A DNA stretch of 64,000 nucleotides from Hymenopellis radicata (lineage: Eukaryota > Basidiomycota > Agaricomycetes > Agaricales > Physalacriaceae), in contig JADNRX010000138.1 of assembly GCA_015501595.1 (NCBI GenBank), positions 62,001 through 126,000 on the forward strand, written 5' to 3'. Position numbers and translations under genes: made by a program. Every line of letters begins with the position of its first letter. Position 1 is the first letter of the stretch. The notes under the pieces were generated by a model. The model was not told the DNA's origin and made no database searches. It saw only the letters and a list, made by a program, of their open reading frames with translations. Positions 34,283 to 45,779 of the stretch are shown here, one piece after another.

Positions 34283-34530
34283 TACTGTAGCGTTTCGACC
34301 GCAAATTCGCATAACGGGTCACGGGGGTCTTTGAAGTGAAGCTATACATACACCATAATGGGTCACGGACCACTTTGGCCAGGCACGGGCCTCCAAATAA
34401 GGAAATTTTAGGTCCCGCCTGCGGCGGAACTGTCCAAATAAGGCAATTTAAGGGTCTATGAAGCTGTTCGCTGTAACTTCACACCATAACGGGTCACAGG
34501 CCATGAAGTTACGGTTGAAACGCTACAGTA
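34283..34530. mobile_element. Tc1/mariner-type MITE, 248 bp, copy 1
   Basis: Ends TACTGTAGCGTTTCGACC and its near-inverse GGTTGAAACGCTACAGTA, with TA at each border as the likely target duplication. It contains CATAACGGGTCAC in inverted positions. The copy at 49253-49500 has the same length. It sits in the transposase-like gene just beside its TDATF motif. Confidence 0.9.
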
Positions 34531-34540
34531 GCATCTGTTG

Positions 34541-34956
34541 TAGAGCATGCCACGAGTTTCGGCCTGTGCAGGTAACTCGCAGGTAACCTGCGACTCGCGA
34601 CTCGCGACCCGGGTTCGCGCAAGTCGCAGGTTTGAGGTTGGAGCATTCTCCAAGTACTTGCACAGGTTCCGGTAGTCAGTTGAGCTATAATATTATGCAT
34701 ATAAACTGTGTTATACATATGAATATGATTCAACAGAGCTGCAATAGGCTATAGAGATGATGTTTGCACTTGTTTGACCTCAGTTGGAGGGGATATGAGT
34801 GGGTTATAGCTCAAAACTCGTCTAAAACTCGCAAACTCGCGAGTTTTAGACCCGCGACTCGCGAGTTTGAGACAAGTCGCAAGTCCGGACTTCAGATATG
34901 CAAACTCGCGCAAACTCGACCCGCCAGACCCGGGTTTAGACTCGTGGCATGCTCTA
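34541..34956. mobile_element. hAT-type MITE, family G copy 1
   Basis: 416 bp with ends TAGAGCATGCCACGAG and the exact inverse CTCGTGGCATGCTCTA. The 8-bp duplication ATCTGTTG lies at 34533-34540 and 34957-34964. The subterminal arms carry GACTCGCGAC and AACTCGCGAG words. No ORF of note. It lies ten bases from the 248-bp MITE, in the same gene. Confidence 0.95.
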
Positions 34957-35198
34957 ATCTGTTGAGATGCATTTTGCTGTGGATACAACAGTTAGAAGTG
35001 TACTGCTTCCATAGTATGTAAACAGTACCTGTCAGTGAACGGAGGTACTGTGAGGATTCAGACTGGCGAATACGAGTTGAGAAGAGCTCGTAGATATCTG
35101 AAACCAAGTCCGATGTTATTGATATGTTGAGATCCACGTAATCTTGAAGCGCCGGTTTCGAGAAGAGTGACGGCTTTGCGGCCTTTAGATGAACTAAA

Positions 35199-35583
35199 TA
35201 CTGTAGTATTACTACCATAGGTTCGCATCACAGATCACGAGACCTCATGATGTGAACCTAATTGTAGTTGGTCACTAGGTCACAGGGCCCTGTGAACATG
35301 TCTAAAATCGGTCACAAATCTGACTTAATCTAAATTTTGCTTCTTCAGCCCAATTTTAGTAGTTTTTTCTTCTATTTTACTCTATTTATGATGAAAATTG
35401 TCTATTTCTGCTGGTTGCATCTACTTTATAGGTAAAATTAAGCTCAAAAAGCAGAAAGTTAAAAATCTCAATGAACATAATTTTTTTAGGTCACACACTT
35501 TTTGCCAGTATGAACATGCTATTTAAGATGTTCATGAGGTCACAGGTCACACCTTGTGAACCTATGATCGAAATACTACAGTA
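35199..35583. mobile_element. Tc1/mariner-type MITE, 385 bp, copy 1
   Basis: Ends TACTGTAGTATTACTACC and CGAAATACTACAGTA, bordered by TA. Removing it with one TA restores RILKYLVHLK in the interrupted gene. The copy at 50796-51179 is the same element in opposite orientation. Confidence 0.92.
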
Positions 35584-36600
35584 TTTGAGTATCCGCTGTG
35601 TTGTCTCGAGGAGATGGAGCTCTGCCAAAGCGTCTATCAGACACGAATAGTGCGATGGAAGATTGAAGCTCACATTTGATGTTCTCCGCCAATCCGGCAG
35701 CCGTTGAAGTAGGTCGAAATTCTATAATAAGGTCGAATAACTCGCGCGAAACTGCAGCGTGGCTCAGAAAGATTGGAATACCACCTATCCCAGATATTGT
35801 TAGCAGTATTCTAGATACTCAGGTATTGTCACCAATGTACGAGGAATCTGTAAGGGCTCCCAATTTTGCCAGAAGTCCTTGTTTGTGAGCGCGAAGCAGA
35901 ACGGCTTTGTGCCATTGGCCTTGCATGCCTTGCACCGTAGCTGATAACCCATCGCACGCTCTTCAACCCATTCGCCATGAACATGACGAGGTCCAGCGCC
36001 CGTCCATCCGCCATCAGTCCAGCTTGTATTGGAGGAGCCACACCGCGGACACTTCTCCAGATCAGCATTTGGGTAATAGAAGGGATAAACGACGACGACG
36101 AGAGGCTTCAGGAAGAGAGTTTCAGGTATGACCAACACCTGTCTCTTGCGTTTGTATTGGTCGAGGTAAGTAGGCAGCTTGAAATGAGGGCCGAAGATTG
36201 GGATTGTGTTGGGCAGGGGGGGAGGAGTTGCATTCAGGCCTTTCGTGTTTCCGTGGGTGGTCGTTTTACTGTGAATGCGAGTTATATATTCAACGACGTG
36301 AGCTTTCCAGATGAGTTGTACATCTGAGCCGGGTGTATCCTTAGTCTTCCACGCCGTTACTCGAGCAGCAACCTGTAACAGTCTAGTGAGACAAGACAAT
36401 ATGACTGAAAGAGAATACCATACATTTTTGTCCCATTCGCTGTCGAGAGTTTTGGCATCTTTGGGTGTCAGGCAAGTTTTCCAGAGGTGCTTCACGGTAT
36501 CCGGAGCGAATGTTGCCATGGTAGAAAGAGAGCTCGATTCACAACAGGGGCTAAAGGCGGCGGCGAACTCGAATAGTAATTTCACGATCGAGGACCTCAA

Positions 36601-36839
36601 TATTCCATGCAGGGCTAACCGGTAAATAGTTTATTCACTGTGTAAACCTCGGCCTGTCCAAGTAGCAGCACTACATTCTTGCAGTGTAGTCTGACCGACA
36701 TAATATTCTTGTAGGGCATAACGTACCAGAACGTTCACCGCCACATCATTTACGGACATCACCTTTCAGGGTAGAAACACCACAGTGGCGCGTTACATCG
36801 TGGTTTGCGCATTGAACTTTAGTCTATCTATAGAAGTAA
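36601..36839. other. no feature seen
   Basis: Short spacer between the transposase-like gene and the kinase fragment. Nothing recognisable. Confidence 0.4.
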
Positions 36840-36879
36840 CTTCAATATCTGGGAGTCGGGACTAGGAATACAAATGAAC

Positions 36880-37300
36880 TTACACACATCGGCACAGCGA
36901 CAAGCATTTCGCAACGTGACCCCCAAACACATACGCGTCAAAGAGCTCTGTCTCAAACTGCCCCACACCCTTGTAAATCTCCAGCGCATCATATCCCGGC
37001 GTATTAAATGCATCGCCCATCGATGGAAACGCAACATATTCCGTAGTCATCCCAAAGTCTGTCAAGCAAAGGTGTCCCGCGTCGGTGATCATGACGTTCT
37101 GGGGCTTGATGTCCATGTGGTAGATGCTGCGACAATGGAGGAAAGCGACAGCTTGAGTGAGCCCAGCAGATCAGTATCTGAGGACGACACATCTGAAGCT
37201 GTTGATGAAGACACGATGGATGACGATGCATCAGACAATATGGAGAAGGTGGCCGAAAGTGTGGAGGCATCGCTGCTGCGAGTCGTTCGCGTCACCTTTC
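36880..37300 (-). pseudogene. protein kinase fragment (catalytic loop to activation loop)
   Basis: Reads AFLHCRSIYHMDIKPQNVMI, then LCLTDFGMTTEY, then NTPGYDALEIYKGV. The catalytic-loop Asp and the DFG triad are in the right order. An APE-like site is replaced and the HRD Arg is Met. The N-lobe and the rest of the C-lobe are missing. On the far side of 37300 the frame gives only low-complexity Ser/Asp sequence, and the piece is cut by the family A element at 37464. It is a remnant of a eukaryotic Ser/Thr kinase. Confidence 0.65.
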
Positions 37301-37463
37301 AGAAAAGACGAGACACTATGGAGAGTTTGCGAAGGAGGGCCATGATGGGAATGTAGAAGGAAGACTTGTTTAGTGGCGACGGCGACGAACTCGGGTGGGA
37401 GCGATGATGACGACGGCATGTAGGATATGGACGATGGCTGCATCAGGTCCACCAGCAAAGGAT

Positions 37464-38576
37464 TAGAGACCTCAATGAGTCCGACGCGAGTCAGACTCGC
37501 GACTCGTGACGCGAGTACTCACGCAAAAAGAAGTCCAGTTCAGACTCGCGTCGGACTCGACTCGCGATGACTCGTGAGTCATCGCGAGTCCACTCGCGAG
37601 TACTCACCATGAGTCCGAGTCATCTCGGATACTCACGAGTACTCGCGAGTCCATACGCCCCCAAGTATTCATGCACAGCGAGCATCCCCGGGCAATGGCA
37701 CGGGGACAGTCAGCTGGGCATGAGGATGGGGTGGGGGTGATGGTAGGAGAGTGGGGAAGATGGTAGAGGAGTGAGGGAGGTGGTGATGGGGAGTGGTAGT
37801 GGTGGTGGTGGTTGCGGTGTCGACGTGTCATCCTCTCACATCATCCAGCTCTTCTCCTCCCCCTCATCGTATCGCATCCGCCTCCTCCTCATCGCTGTCC
37901 ATCTCGGTCGTCATGTCATGGTCGTCCGTCGTCGTCGCGTCGTATGCTGCCCACTTGCTGGGGCTTACGCGTTGTATCCACATCTATACGGAGACGACTT
38001 GAAGTCGGTCTCCAATAATATGGACGCCGACTTGGAGTCGAGCGCCGGTGTCGTCGTCGCCGACTTGAAGTCGAGCGACGGAAGTCGTCCTCAAGATCTG
38101 CTACTGGCGCAGAGCCAGCAGCAGCAGGCCTGGCACAAAGCCAAGGCCAGATTCAAGCCAGATCCACACCCTACAGCTGTCTGACAATCGTCAGGACAGC
38201 AGAGGCGACAATCGTCGCACTCTGAGTGGTCGTGGTGGTGGTTGAGTTGAGAGCAAGACGACTCGATCAGACGCTGACGCGTCACTTCGGGACTCGGCCC
38301 GGATTGCCGGATTGGGCAGGATAATCGCGCATGTCTCGTTCTCGAGACGTTGCGGACCGTTTGCTCTGGAAAAAATTTGTAAATTTAGCTAAAATATATT
38401 GCTAAATATTTGCGAGTCATTGTGTGATGACTCGCACCCCACAGACCGATACTCAGACCCGCGCTCGGACTCGTGCGTATGTGACTCGCGAGTCACGCAA
38501 GTGCGAACGCCGACGTGCCCGACGCGAGTCGAGTCACCAGATGACTCGGTGACTCGGTGACTCGTTGAGGTCTCTA
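37464..38576 (+). mobile_element. hAT-type element, family A copy 2, without matching TSD
   Basis: 1,113 bp with both family A ends (TAGAGACCTCAATGAGTC and GACTCGTTGAGGTCTCTA), GACTCGCGAGT arrays in both arms, the GGGCAATGGCACGGGG hairpin near 37686-37707 and the full core. The 8 bases outside differ: CAAAGGAT on the left, GACGCGTT on the right. The right flank begins in the middle of another element's core. Confidence 0.85.
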
Positions 38577-39145
38577 GACGCGTTGCTCCTATGGTTCTCG
38601 TTTGCTGCCCATTTGCGAGGGGCTTACGCATACTGCTGGTGTTTCTGTGGAGACGACTTGCAAAGTCGTCTCCCTGTCCATCGATGCCGACTTCAAGTCG
38701 AGCACCAGTACGATAGTCGCCGACTTAAAGTCGGGCGACGCTGCCTTCGTCGCCGACTTGCAGTCGAGCGACGGGAGGTGGTGACAGTGAGCGCAAGAGG
38801 AAGGAGAGATGCACCGATCGGATGCTTACGCGTCCTCTCGGATCTCGGCCCGAGTCGCCGGATCTGGTGGAAATACTTGCGGATCCCTCATTTGGGCCAC
38901 GCAAGGGCACGTTTGAGTTGAAAAAAATTGCTAAATTCATCTTAAATATATATCTACATTATCCGGTTGCAACCGGTCCTAACCGGTTCATGCCGGTCCT
39001 GAAAAAAATAGCCAGATGTTCAGACCGTCAACCGCAACCGGTTACAACCGGCAACCGGTCCTTCAATAACCGGTCCAAAATCGGTTGCGGTCCGGTTGGG
39101 TCCGCCGGTCCTACCCGGTCCTACCAACCGGACTTGTAAACTCTA
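38577..39145 (+). mobile_element. hAT-type element family I, right part only
   Basis: The sequence starts inside a core like that of families A and C (GCTGCCCATTTGCGAGGGG.., then GGAGACGACTTGCAAAGTCG), passes the CGGATCTCGGCCCGAGTCG block and ends in an array of CCGGTTGCAACCGG and CCGGTCCTACC words. The last bases are CCGGACTTGTAAACTCTA. The left half is absent. It abuts family A copy 2 exactly. Confidence 0.65.
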
Positions 39146-41332
39146 AATAATAGATTCCTTCAATGAAGAGATTAGATATTGATGGAAGATGATTAGTGGA
39201 CCCTGGGATGGGTAGGGGATGCCCTTGGCTACGCAATTGTGGCGCATTTTTGATCAGGGCAGGGCTGGAATGGATGGGGTGGGCAATACTGAATGCTGCT
39301 GTAGGGGGTGGCTGCTGGGGTGATGAAAATCTTTTTTATAGTTTTTTGGGCTGGGAATCCAATGGTATAAACCATTTTGCAATAGCTTCAAAACTGGAGG
39401 AGATATTAGGGGTGCAAAAATGCGCCACACTTCTAGTAGGCCTTGTACATAGCCTATAGTCTTGATACTTTGATACCTTTTAGAGGTACTATAGACCGAT
39501 ATCTGATATTATTTTCAGGTGATTTCATGAAAGGGTTCAAAAGATATATCAGGATGACTGCTCCAGGGCCACTAGGGATATTGCACAGGATCCTGCCACT
39601 CTGGGGACCTACAACGTTCATACATCGTTCATAATGCTAATAAACCTTTATTCATGATGTGGAGAGTGTCCCCAACCCAGTAGTCCATGTATAGATAGGA
39701 CCCCAGTGCTGGTTTAAGCATTTTCGCATTTCTGGTTATTTAATATAAGGATACCTCTCTAAATTGTACTGGGCTACCTTTATAAATTCATTTACAACCT
39801 TTTTGCAAAAGGAACCATGTCATTTGGTGAAGAGACCAGTATTCTAGAAGTCAGTCTTCCTTTCCACCGGAGTTTTGATCAAAATTCCCACGCTCTAGAG
39901 GGAGGATTGTCGACTCAATTTAACGTATCTCACACATGCTACTGCCTTCATTTCTTCTGTAGGACGTGTATATATGTTATATATATGATCTCCCAATGTC
40001 AGACCAGTAATTTAATGAGGTAATCATGTCAGGAACTCGTCCTAAGCTCTATACATAAGTAATCAGGTCAACAAGTCGTCCTTACATCTGCAGACCTACT
40101 TGCCCTACTATAAATTGCATAATACTCTATGACTATTGATAAGAGATATGAAATGCTGGTTGGACTTTGTTATTAAAGTGATATGAGTGGTATTACATCC
40201 ATCAGCCAAATAGCAGTTATGTCCTGTAACCTGTTCAAGCATTGAAAGCTGTTAGGCAAGAGTTAGTCTACTGTGCATTTTCACTTTCTTACCCCTCATG
40301 TATAGCATATGAGAGATGCCTCTTACTTCATTCAATATGATATATATTGATAATCAAACATTTTTTAAAGTGCTCTTTGAAGTAGAACATGAAATATTAC
40401 TATCTGAAGGTAGCTCAACTTATGTACAGAGCTTAGGACGAGTTCCTGACATGATTACCTCATTAAATTACTGGTCTGACATTGGGAGATCATATATATA
40501 ACATATATACACGTCCTACAGAAGAAATGAAGGCAGTAGCATGTGTGAGACACATTAAATTGAGTCGATGATCCTCCCTCTAGAGCGTGGGAATTTTGAT
40601 CAAAACTTCAGTGGGGAGGAAGACTGACCTCTAGAATACTGGTCTCTTCACCAAATGACATGGTTCCTTTTGCAAAAAGGTTGTAAATGAATGTATAAAG
40701 GTAGCTCAGTACAATTTAGAGAGGTATCCTTATATTAAATAACTAGAAATGCGAAAATGCTTAAATCAGCATTGGGGACCTATCTATACATGGACTACTG
40801 GGTTGGGGACACTCTCCACATCATGAATAAAGGTTTATTAGCATTATGAACGATGTATCAACGTTGTAGGTTCCCAGAGTGGCAGGATCCTGTGCAATAT
40901 CCCTAGTGGCCCTGGAGCAGTCATTCTGATATATCTCTTGAACCCTTCGATGAAGTCACCTGAAAATAATATCAGATATCGGTCTATAGTACCTCTAAAA
41001 GGTATCAAAGTCTCAAGGCTATAGGCTATGTACAAGGCCTACTAGAAGTGTAGCGCATTTTTGCACCCCTAATATCTCCTCCAGTTTTGAAGCTATTGCA
41101 AAATGGTTTACACCATTGGATTCCCAGCCCAAAAAACTATAAAAAAGGTTTTCATCACCCCAGCAGCCACTCCCTACAGCAGCATTCAGTATTGCCCACC
41201 CCATCCATTCCAGCCCTGCCCTGATCAAAAATGTGCCACAATTGCGTAGCCAAGGGCATCCCCTACCCATCCCAGGGTCCACTGATCATCTCCCATCAAT
41301 ATCTAATCTCTTCATTGAAGGAATCTATTATT
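39146..41332. mobile_element. palindromic (foldback-like) element with 915-bp arms
   Basis: Positions x and 80478-x are complementary throughout: arms 39146-40060 and 40418-41332, spacer 40061-40417 (357 bp). The arms keep register from end to end, so they differ by substitutions only. Parallel ORFs of 87, 63 and about 68 codons occur in the arms but have no domain. No flanking duplication was found. It could be a foldback transposon, a head-to-head insertion or a large TIR element that lost its centre. Confidence 0.85.
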
Positions 41333-41354
41333 GAATATGTACCTGCTGGATCTA

Positions 41355-41442
41355 TCTATTATTAGCTATTTGCTAATGCCCTACCTCAGCACAGCCACCC
41401 GGCATATATGGCATCAGTGTGCTGCTGGCCTGCCACCGATGC
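41355..41442 (+). repeat. 88-bp dispersed repeat, copy 2
   Basis: Same orientation and length as 1-88. Confidence 0.85.
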
Positions 41443-41523
41443 CGGGTGTATCTAGAAATAGTTATTGATTAGAGCGCTCTAGCAAGAGCCATTATTGAAT
41501 CACCGCCCCCTCTTATATGAGGG

Positions 41524-41553
41524 GATATCTAATTAAGCGTACAGCATAGGGTG
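41524..41553 (+). repeat. solitary terminus like that of KDZ transposon 1
   Basis: TAATTAAGCGTACAGCATAG and the following GGTG match the right end of KDZ transposon 1 (TTAGTATAGGGTACAGCATA then GGGTG). No left partner is seen in the window, so it marks a decayed or truncated relative. Confidence 0.55.
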
Positions 41554-42880
41554 GTTCCAATAGAAATATTTGTAACAACATTGCGGATTGACATGAAATT
41601 AAGCTTACGTAGATAGTATCCCATCCAGACAATGTGAAATCGTGCGCTCCAGTGCGCTGAACCTCCTCGGCTCCTTGAATTTTGATGAGAGACACACTCA
41701 ACAGTGATATTGACGAACTAGAACTCAAATCAAGGTATCCGCTTATTGCAGTATTCTATACTTGCTCAAAGGATCCTTTTCACACAACATTGACAAGACC
41801 TTACATGACTACTGGCGAATCATTATGTTGTTCCAGCTCAATTTTTCTGAAATCTTATAGATAGTCAATTTAGATATTGCTAATAAATCTCTCAAGAGTA
41901 CAAGCTCTGCCGAGTCGCCATACGCTAGTAATTGTCGTCGTCGTCGCCCAGATTTGGTAGCGGCGAATCGGACCGAGAATCTGAATAGTGATCACCCACT
42001 GTTCGAAGTCGACATCCTTACCCTTTTACCACCACCATCCGCTATCTCGTCACTGCCTTTCTCCCTCATCTCTCCATCTCTTATCTGCTGGTTAGTCGCA
42101 TAAGCCCTGTCAACACAGGCAGCACTTTATCATTGCAGTGTCGTCGACTTAGGTAGTCGGCGTCACGCAACGCTGTGCCCCTCTGCACCCCCGGACGGGT
42201 TGTGCGAGAGCGAGGGTTGGAGGATTATATGCTGCTCTGTCTGCTGGTGGATAGCGTGTGCACAGTGCGTTCTTTTTTTATTCTCGTCTTCCCCATGCTG
42301 ATAGCTCAGGCAACCGCACAGCGTCATACTGTTGATAATGTTGACTCGGCGCCACGCCCAACCGTGGGCCCACTTAGAGGCAGGCCGACCTTGAGCAGGC
42401 CTTTGTGGGCCCATGATTGGGTGGTGGTGCCTGCGTCGCGAGGTCTTCCCAGCTTGACTCAAACCCTCGGGACACGTTATCATTCTCAGGCGCCGCAACC
42501 CCGTCATTTTTGCCACCCTCCTCGCCAGGTATGTAGCTTTGATTGCCATTATGCTGACACTCATCTTCCATCCTATACCTTCCTTCCCAGAATTCCATCG
42601 AGTCCCGCAACAATGGTGCCACGTATACATCACGTGTCTGTTGCTGTGACTTTTTGTTCCAATCGTGGTACGTGTCTGACTTATCCTCTTACCACCATCT
42701 CCCACTCCTCCCATAGACAACGCCCAATGGAGGTATATGGCTGCCCGACTGTCTTCGGCGTCTTCTGCCTCTGCGACTACCTGCATAGTGATGCCGACTA
42801 CTTGCACGAGTACAAAACCTTCCCCACAACGACTATGATGGTGACCTGCATAAGGACGATGCTACACAAGGACGACGATG
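41554..42880. other. gene-free, repeat-derived stretch
   Basis: Positions about 41930-42160 match the 1-460 region and the hAT cores (GAATCGGACCGAGAATC.., CTTTTACCACCACCATCC, GCATAAGCCCTG). The 281-codon ORF starting at 42175 mixes unrelated composition and ends in a tandem repeat, so I do not annotate it as a gene. Confidence 0.45.
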
Positions 42881-43270
42881 ACGACCTGCATGAGGCCGAG
42901 GACGACGACGACCTGAACAAGGACGAGGACGACGACCTGAACAAGGATGAGAACGGCGACCTGAACAAGGACGTGAGGGACAAAGTCCGTGACTGCATAG
43001 ACGTATCTGAACAAGGATGAGGACACAGACAATGACGACCTGCACAATGACAATAACAAGATAATGACGATCTGCATGAGGCTGAGGACAACAACCTAAA
43101 TAAGGACGTGGATGCAGACTCACGACAACAACAATAAGACGATGACATGGACAATGATGACCTGCACGATGATAATAACAAGACAACGACGACCTGCATG
43201 AGGCTGAGGATGATGACCTGAACAAGGATCAGGATGCAGCCTGCACGACGATGATGACCTCAACCGCACG
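42880..43270. repeat. degenerate minisatellite, GACGACCTGAACAAGGA-type units
   Basis: Irregular tandem repeats of GACGACCTGAACAAGGACGA and GATGACCTGCACGAGGC variants. Read on the + strand they give DDLNKDE/DDLHEAE repeats, with frameshifts. The units vary between about 18 and 33 bases. Confidence 0.75.
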
Positions 43271-43846
43271 ACGAAGATGATGACATCTTGCACAAGGTGA
43301 ATGACTTTGAATGATGACAACCATAACCTACTACTCATCATCTGCACCATGGCTATTGTATGTATATAAATCATATTATAGTTTATTGTTGTACTTCATG
43401 TAGCAATGAAATCTCTGCATTTCTTCATCTCCTTTTCAAACAGTGTGACTGCTTTACGCCTTCTTGTGGAGTCTTGATGTGTCATCATGATTTGTTTTGC
43501 TGATTTCAGCTCACATTGCTCTGCTTATGGTGAGCTGTATGCTACTTGAGCTGTAACTGAGTTATGTAGAGCTTCATTCAGGATAGTTTGAGTTGCCTTG
43601 CATAGAACTTGAGCTAACTTGAGTTGAACTCATGGCACTTTGAGAGAATGTTTGGACCTGAACCTTTGCCAAAGTTAACCAGGCAGAGTTCACGCTCTGA
43701 TGTCCTCTAGGCAATCATGTTCACTGTGGTTGACTCAGTAGTCCTCTAGGCCGGCAACCTGTTTCCTGATGCGACCGCCGTCTATCTTTTCTCCGTTGTT
43801 CTTACCCATGGCTACGTCCTCCCCTAGGCATGTGTACACCCACGCA
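43271..43846. other. no feature seen
   Basis: AT-rich sequence with CTTGAG/TGAGCT words at 43500-43640. No gene, TIR or tRNA recognised. It ends at the target duplication of the family D element. Confidence 0.4.
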
Positions 43847-45134
43847 TAGAGCAAGGCACGAGTGGTAAGTACTTGCAAGTATCTGCAAGTATCGGCATCA
43901 CCCGGGTGGTGCCGCACCCGGCACCTGCACACCCGGCACCTGCCACCACCCGGGTGGTGCACGGGTGGCAAGTATGGGGTTGGCGAGGCAAGTATTTGGT
44001 GCAAGTACTTGCCTAATACTTGCCTCAATGCTAATATATATTTTTTGTGATTTTTCCGAATTTATTTAAGCTCAAACGAGCCCAACGTCACTCAGAAATG
44101 ACGTTGCGGACGAATATCCGTGATCGCCGAGCTGGCCGAGGGTCCCGGCACTTGCCGGATAACGATCGATCTGCTACAATCTTGGTTCTTACCTCTTCCC
44201 ACCACAGCACGACGTCGTAGTCGTGTTCGTCGGCCCCAGAAAATTTTCTGGGGCTTCTCTGACTTGTGTTGTGGGTCTTGCTTCGCTCTCCCGGTGCGGT
44301 TTGGCTTCGCGCCGTCCGCTGCGCCCTCGGATACGTTCCGGGGCGATTCTTGCGTCTGTCTTCGCGACGACGCTACCTGGCCGCGATACGGACGGCGTAA
44401 GCCCTCAGGACGAGGCCGCCCTATTACCTCACAGCGTGCGCAGGCGCTCGGCCCTCTGATTAGGCCCACCTTGATGGATTTGCACCCCCAGATGCATTCC
44501 GGGGCGCATCTGGCGCTCGTCTTCATGACGGCGCCATTTCTACTGCGCTCGTCTATACGACGGCGCTGGTTTAACGAGGACTCGAGGACGCAGGACACTA
44601 CTGGAGGCGCGGGCGGGCAGTGACTGGTGCTGCACGGCGTCGCGGACGCATGTCACCCCAAATCGTGCGTGTTTTCTTTACTCGTAATCTCTTGAATCAT
44701 TCATCGTGCGGGTGGCGCGCAGAATGCATACGATCTCGAAGATCTGGATCTGTCCATTACGGACAATGACTCCACGATGACCTTCACACCTCGCCCTCTC
44801 TCCCACTGACCCCATCCCCTACTACACTTCGTTTGGCTGCGGTTCTTGCTCATGCAAGTAACCGGGGCTTCAGACAAGTGTATCGTGCACGTCGATAGCC
44901 CCCGCGCAATTGCTCGGGGGTCGTCGGCGGGCACGAAAATGCTCACAAGATGCAAGTACTTTTGACAAGTACTTGCACATCCGCGAGGCAAGTACTTGCC
45001 AAGTACTTGACCCGTGGGTCAAGTACTTGTGGGTACCCGGGTGTGCTGGCGGGTGGCAAGTCCGGCTTCTCGGACACAAGTATTTGCCGGACGGGTGTCG
45101 GGTGCACCCGGGTATACACTCGTGCCTTGCTCTA
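43847..45134 (+). mobile_element. hAT-type element, family D copy 1 (complete)
   Basis: 1,288 bp with ends TAGAGCAAGGCACGAGTG and CACTCGTGCCTTGCTCTA. The exact duplication CCCACGCA lies at 43839-43846 and 45135-45142. Subterminal arrays are CAAGTACTTG and CACCCGGGTG words. The interior contains an AT-rich linker, GGGCCCAACGTC-like and CTTGCCGGATAACGATCG blocks, a GGCCCCAGAAAATTTTCTGG hairpin (44231-44252) and a CCCCCGCGCAATTGCTCGG hairpin (about 44899-44922). No transposase. Confidence 0.93.
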
Positions 45135-45197
45135 CCCACGCACGGAGGCCGCTCTATCTGATATACATACTTGACCGACGTTTACACTAACGTCCTT

Positions 45198-45612
45198 AGA
45201 GCATGCCACGAGTTTCGGCCAGCACAGGTAACTCGCAGGTAACCTGCGACTCGCGACTCGCGACCCGGGTTCGCGCAAGTCGCAGGTTTGAGGTTGAAGC
45301 ATTCTGCAAGTACTTGCGCAGGTTCCGGTAGTCAGTTAAGATATACTATTATGTATATAAACTGTGTTATACATATGAATATGATCCAACAGAGCTGCAA
45401 TAGGCTATAGAGATCATGTTTGCATTTGTTTGACCTCAGTTGGAGGTGATATGAGTGGGTTATAGCTCAAAACTCGTCAAAAACTCGCAAACTCGCGAGT
45501 TTTAGACCCGCGACTCGCGAGTTTGAGACAAGTCGCAAGTCCGGACTTCAGATATGCAAACTCGTGCGAACTCGACCCGCCGGACCCGGGTTTAGACTCG
45601 TGGCATGCTCTA
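45198..45612. mobile_element. hAT-type MITE, family G copy 2
   Basis: 415 bp, nearly identical to 34541-34956, with ends TAGAGCATGCCACGAG and CTCGTGGCATGCTCTA and an exact duplication AACGTCCT at 45190-45197 and 45613-45620. It is inserted in a repeat also found at 2300-2440. Confidence 0.95.
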
Positions 45613-45779
45613 AACGTCCTTCTACCAGAACAGCAACAAGAAGCCGCGTAAGCCCTTAGCAGCAGGCCCTCTTACAACCATCATCGATGCCGAAAAACCT
45701 TATCACTCATATGGTGCCATCTGCAACACCCGCAACCCACTAAAGAACCTCTCACTTATTTCTGTTATCAATGTTCCTG

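Larger units (their letters stand above)
31522..36600 (-). pseudogene. zinc-ribbon/DDE transposase-like gene, broken by three MITEs
   Basis: Reads from 36600 to TAA at 31522-31524. The N-terminal part (36600-35850) has CPRCGSSNTSW and LRCKACKANG, a four-cysteine zinc ribbon of the kind I know from basidiomycete DUF6729 proteins (name from memory). Then come IPIFLSHAAVSRELFDLI, TDATFRSAKKA, VADNCCHVRG and GSHKGWNSIQRSF, in the order of a DDE-type nuclease with Asp at TDATF and VADNC. The C-terminal part has VCKQCNQLLYLSG and ends at IIhCLQ-like residues. Removing the insertions at 35199-35583, 34541-34956 and 34283-34530 leaves each junction in frame. A run of eight G near 32647 shifts the frame once more. 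Without these breaks no internal stop was seen. Confidence 0.7.

Noticed and set aside
36880..37300. Working protein kinase
   Set aside because: Only the catalytic-loop to activation-loop part is present and it is cut by a transposon; too short to fold.
39196..41282. Mirror-image ORFs (87 and 63 codons) in the palindrome arms
   Set aside because: They are the same sequence read in both arms; no domain and no start context. Kept only as part of the repeat.
42175..43020. 281-codon ORF on the + strand
   Set aside because: No domain, mixed composition, overlaps repeat core on one side and a frameshifted minisatellite on the other, and the reverse strand is also open. Treated as chance.
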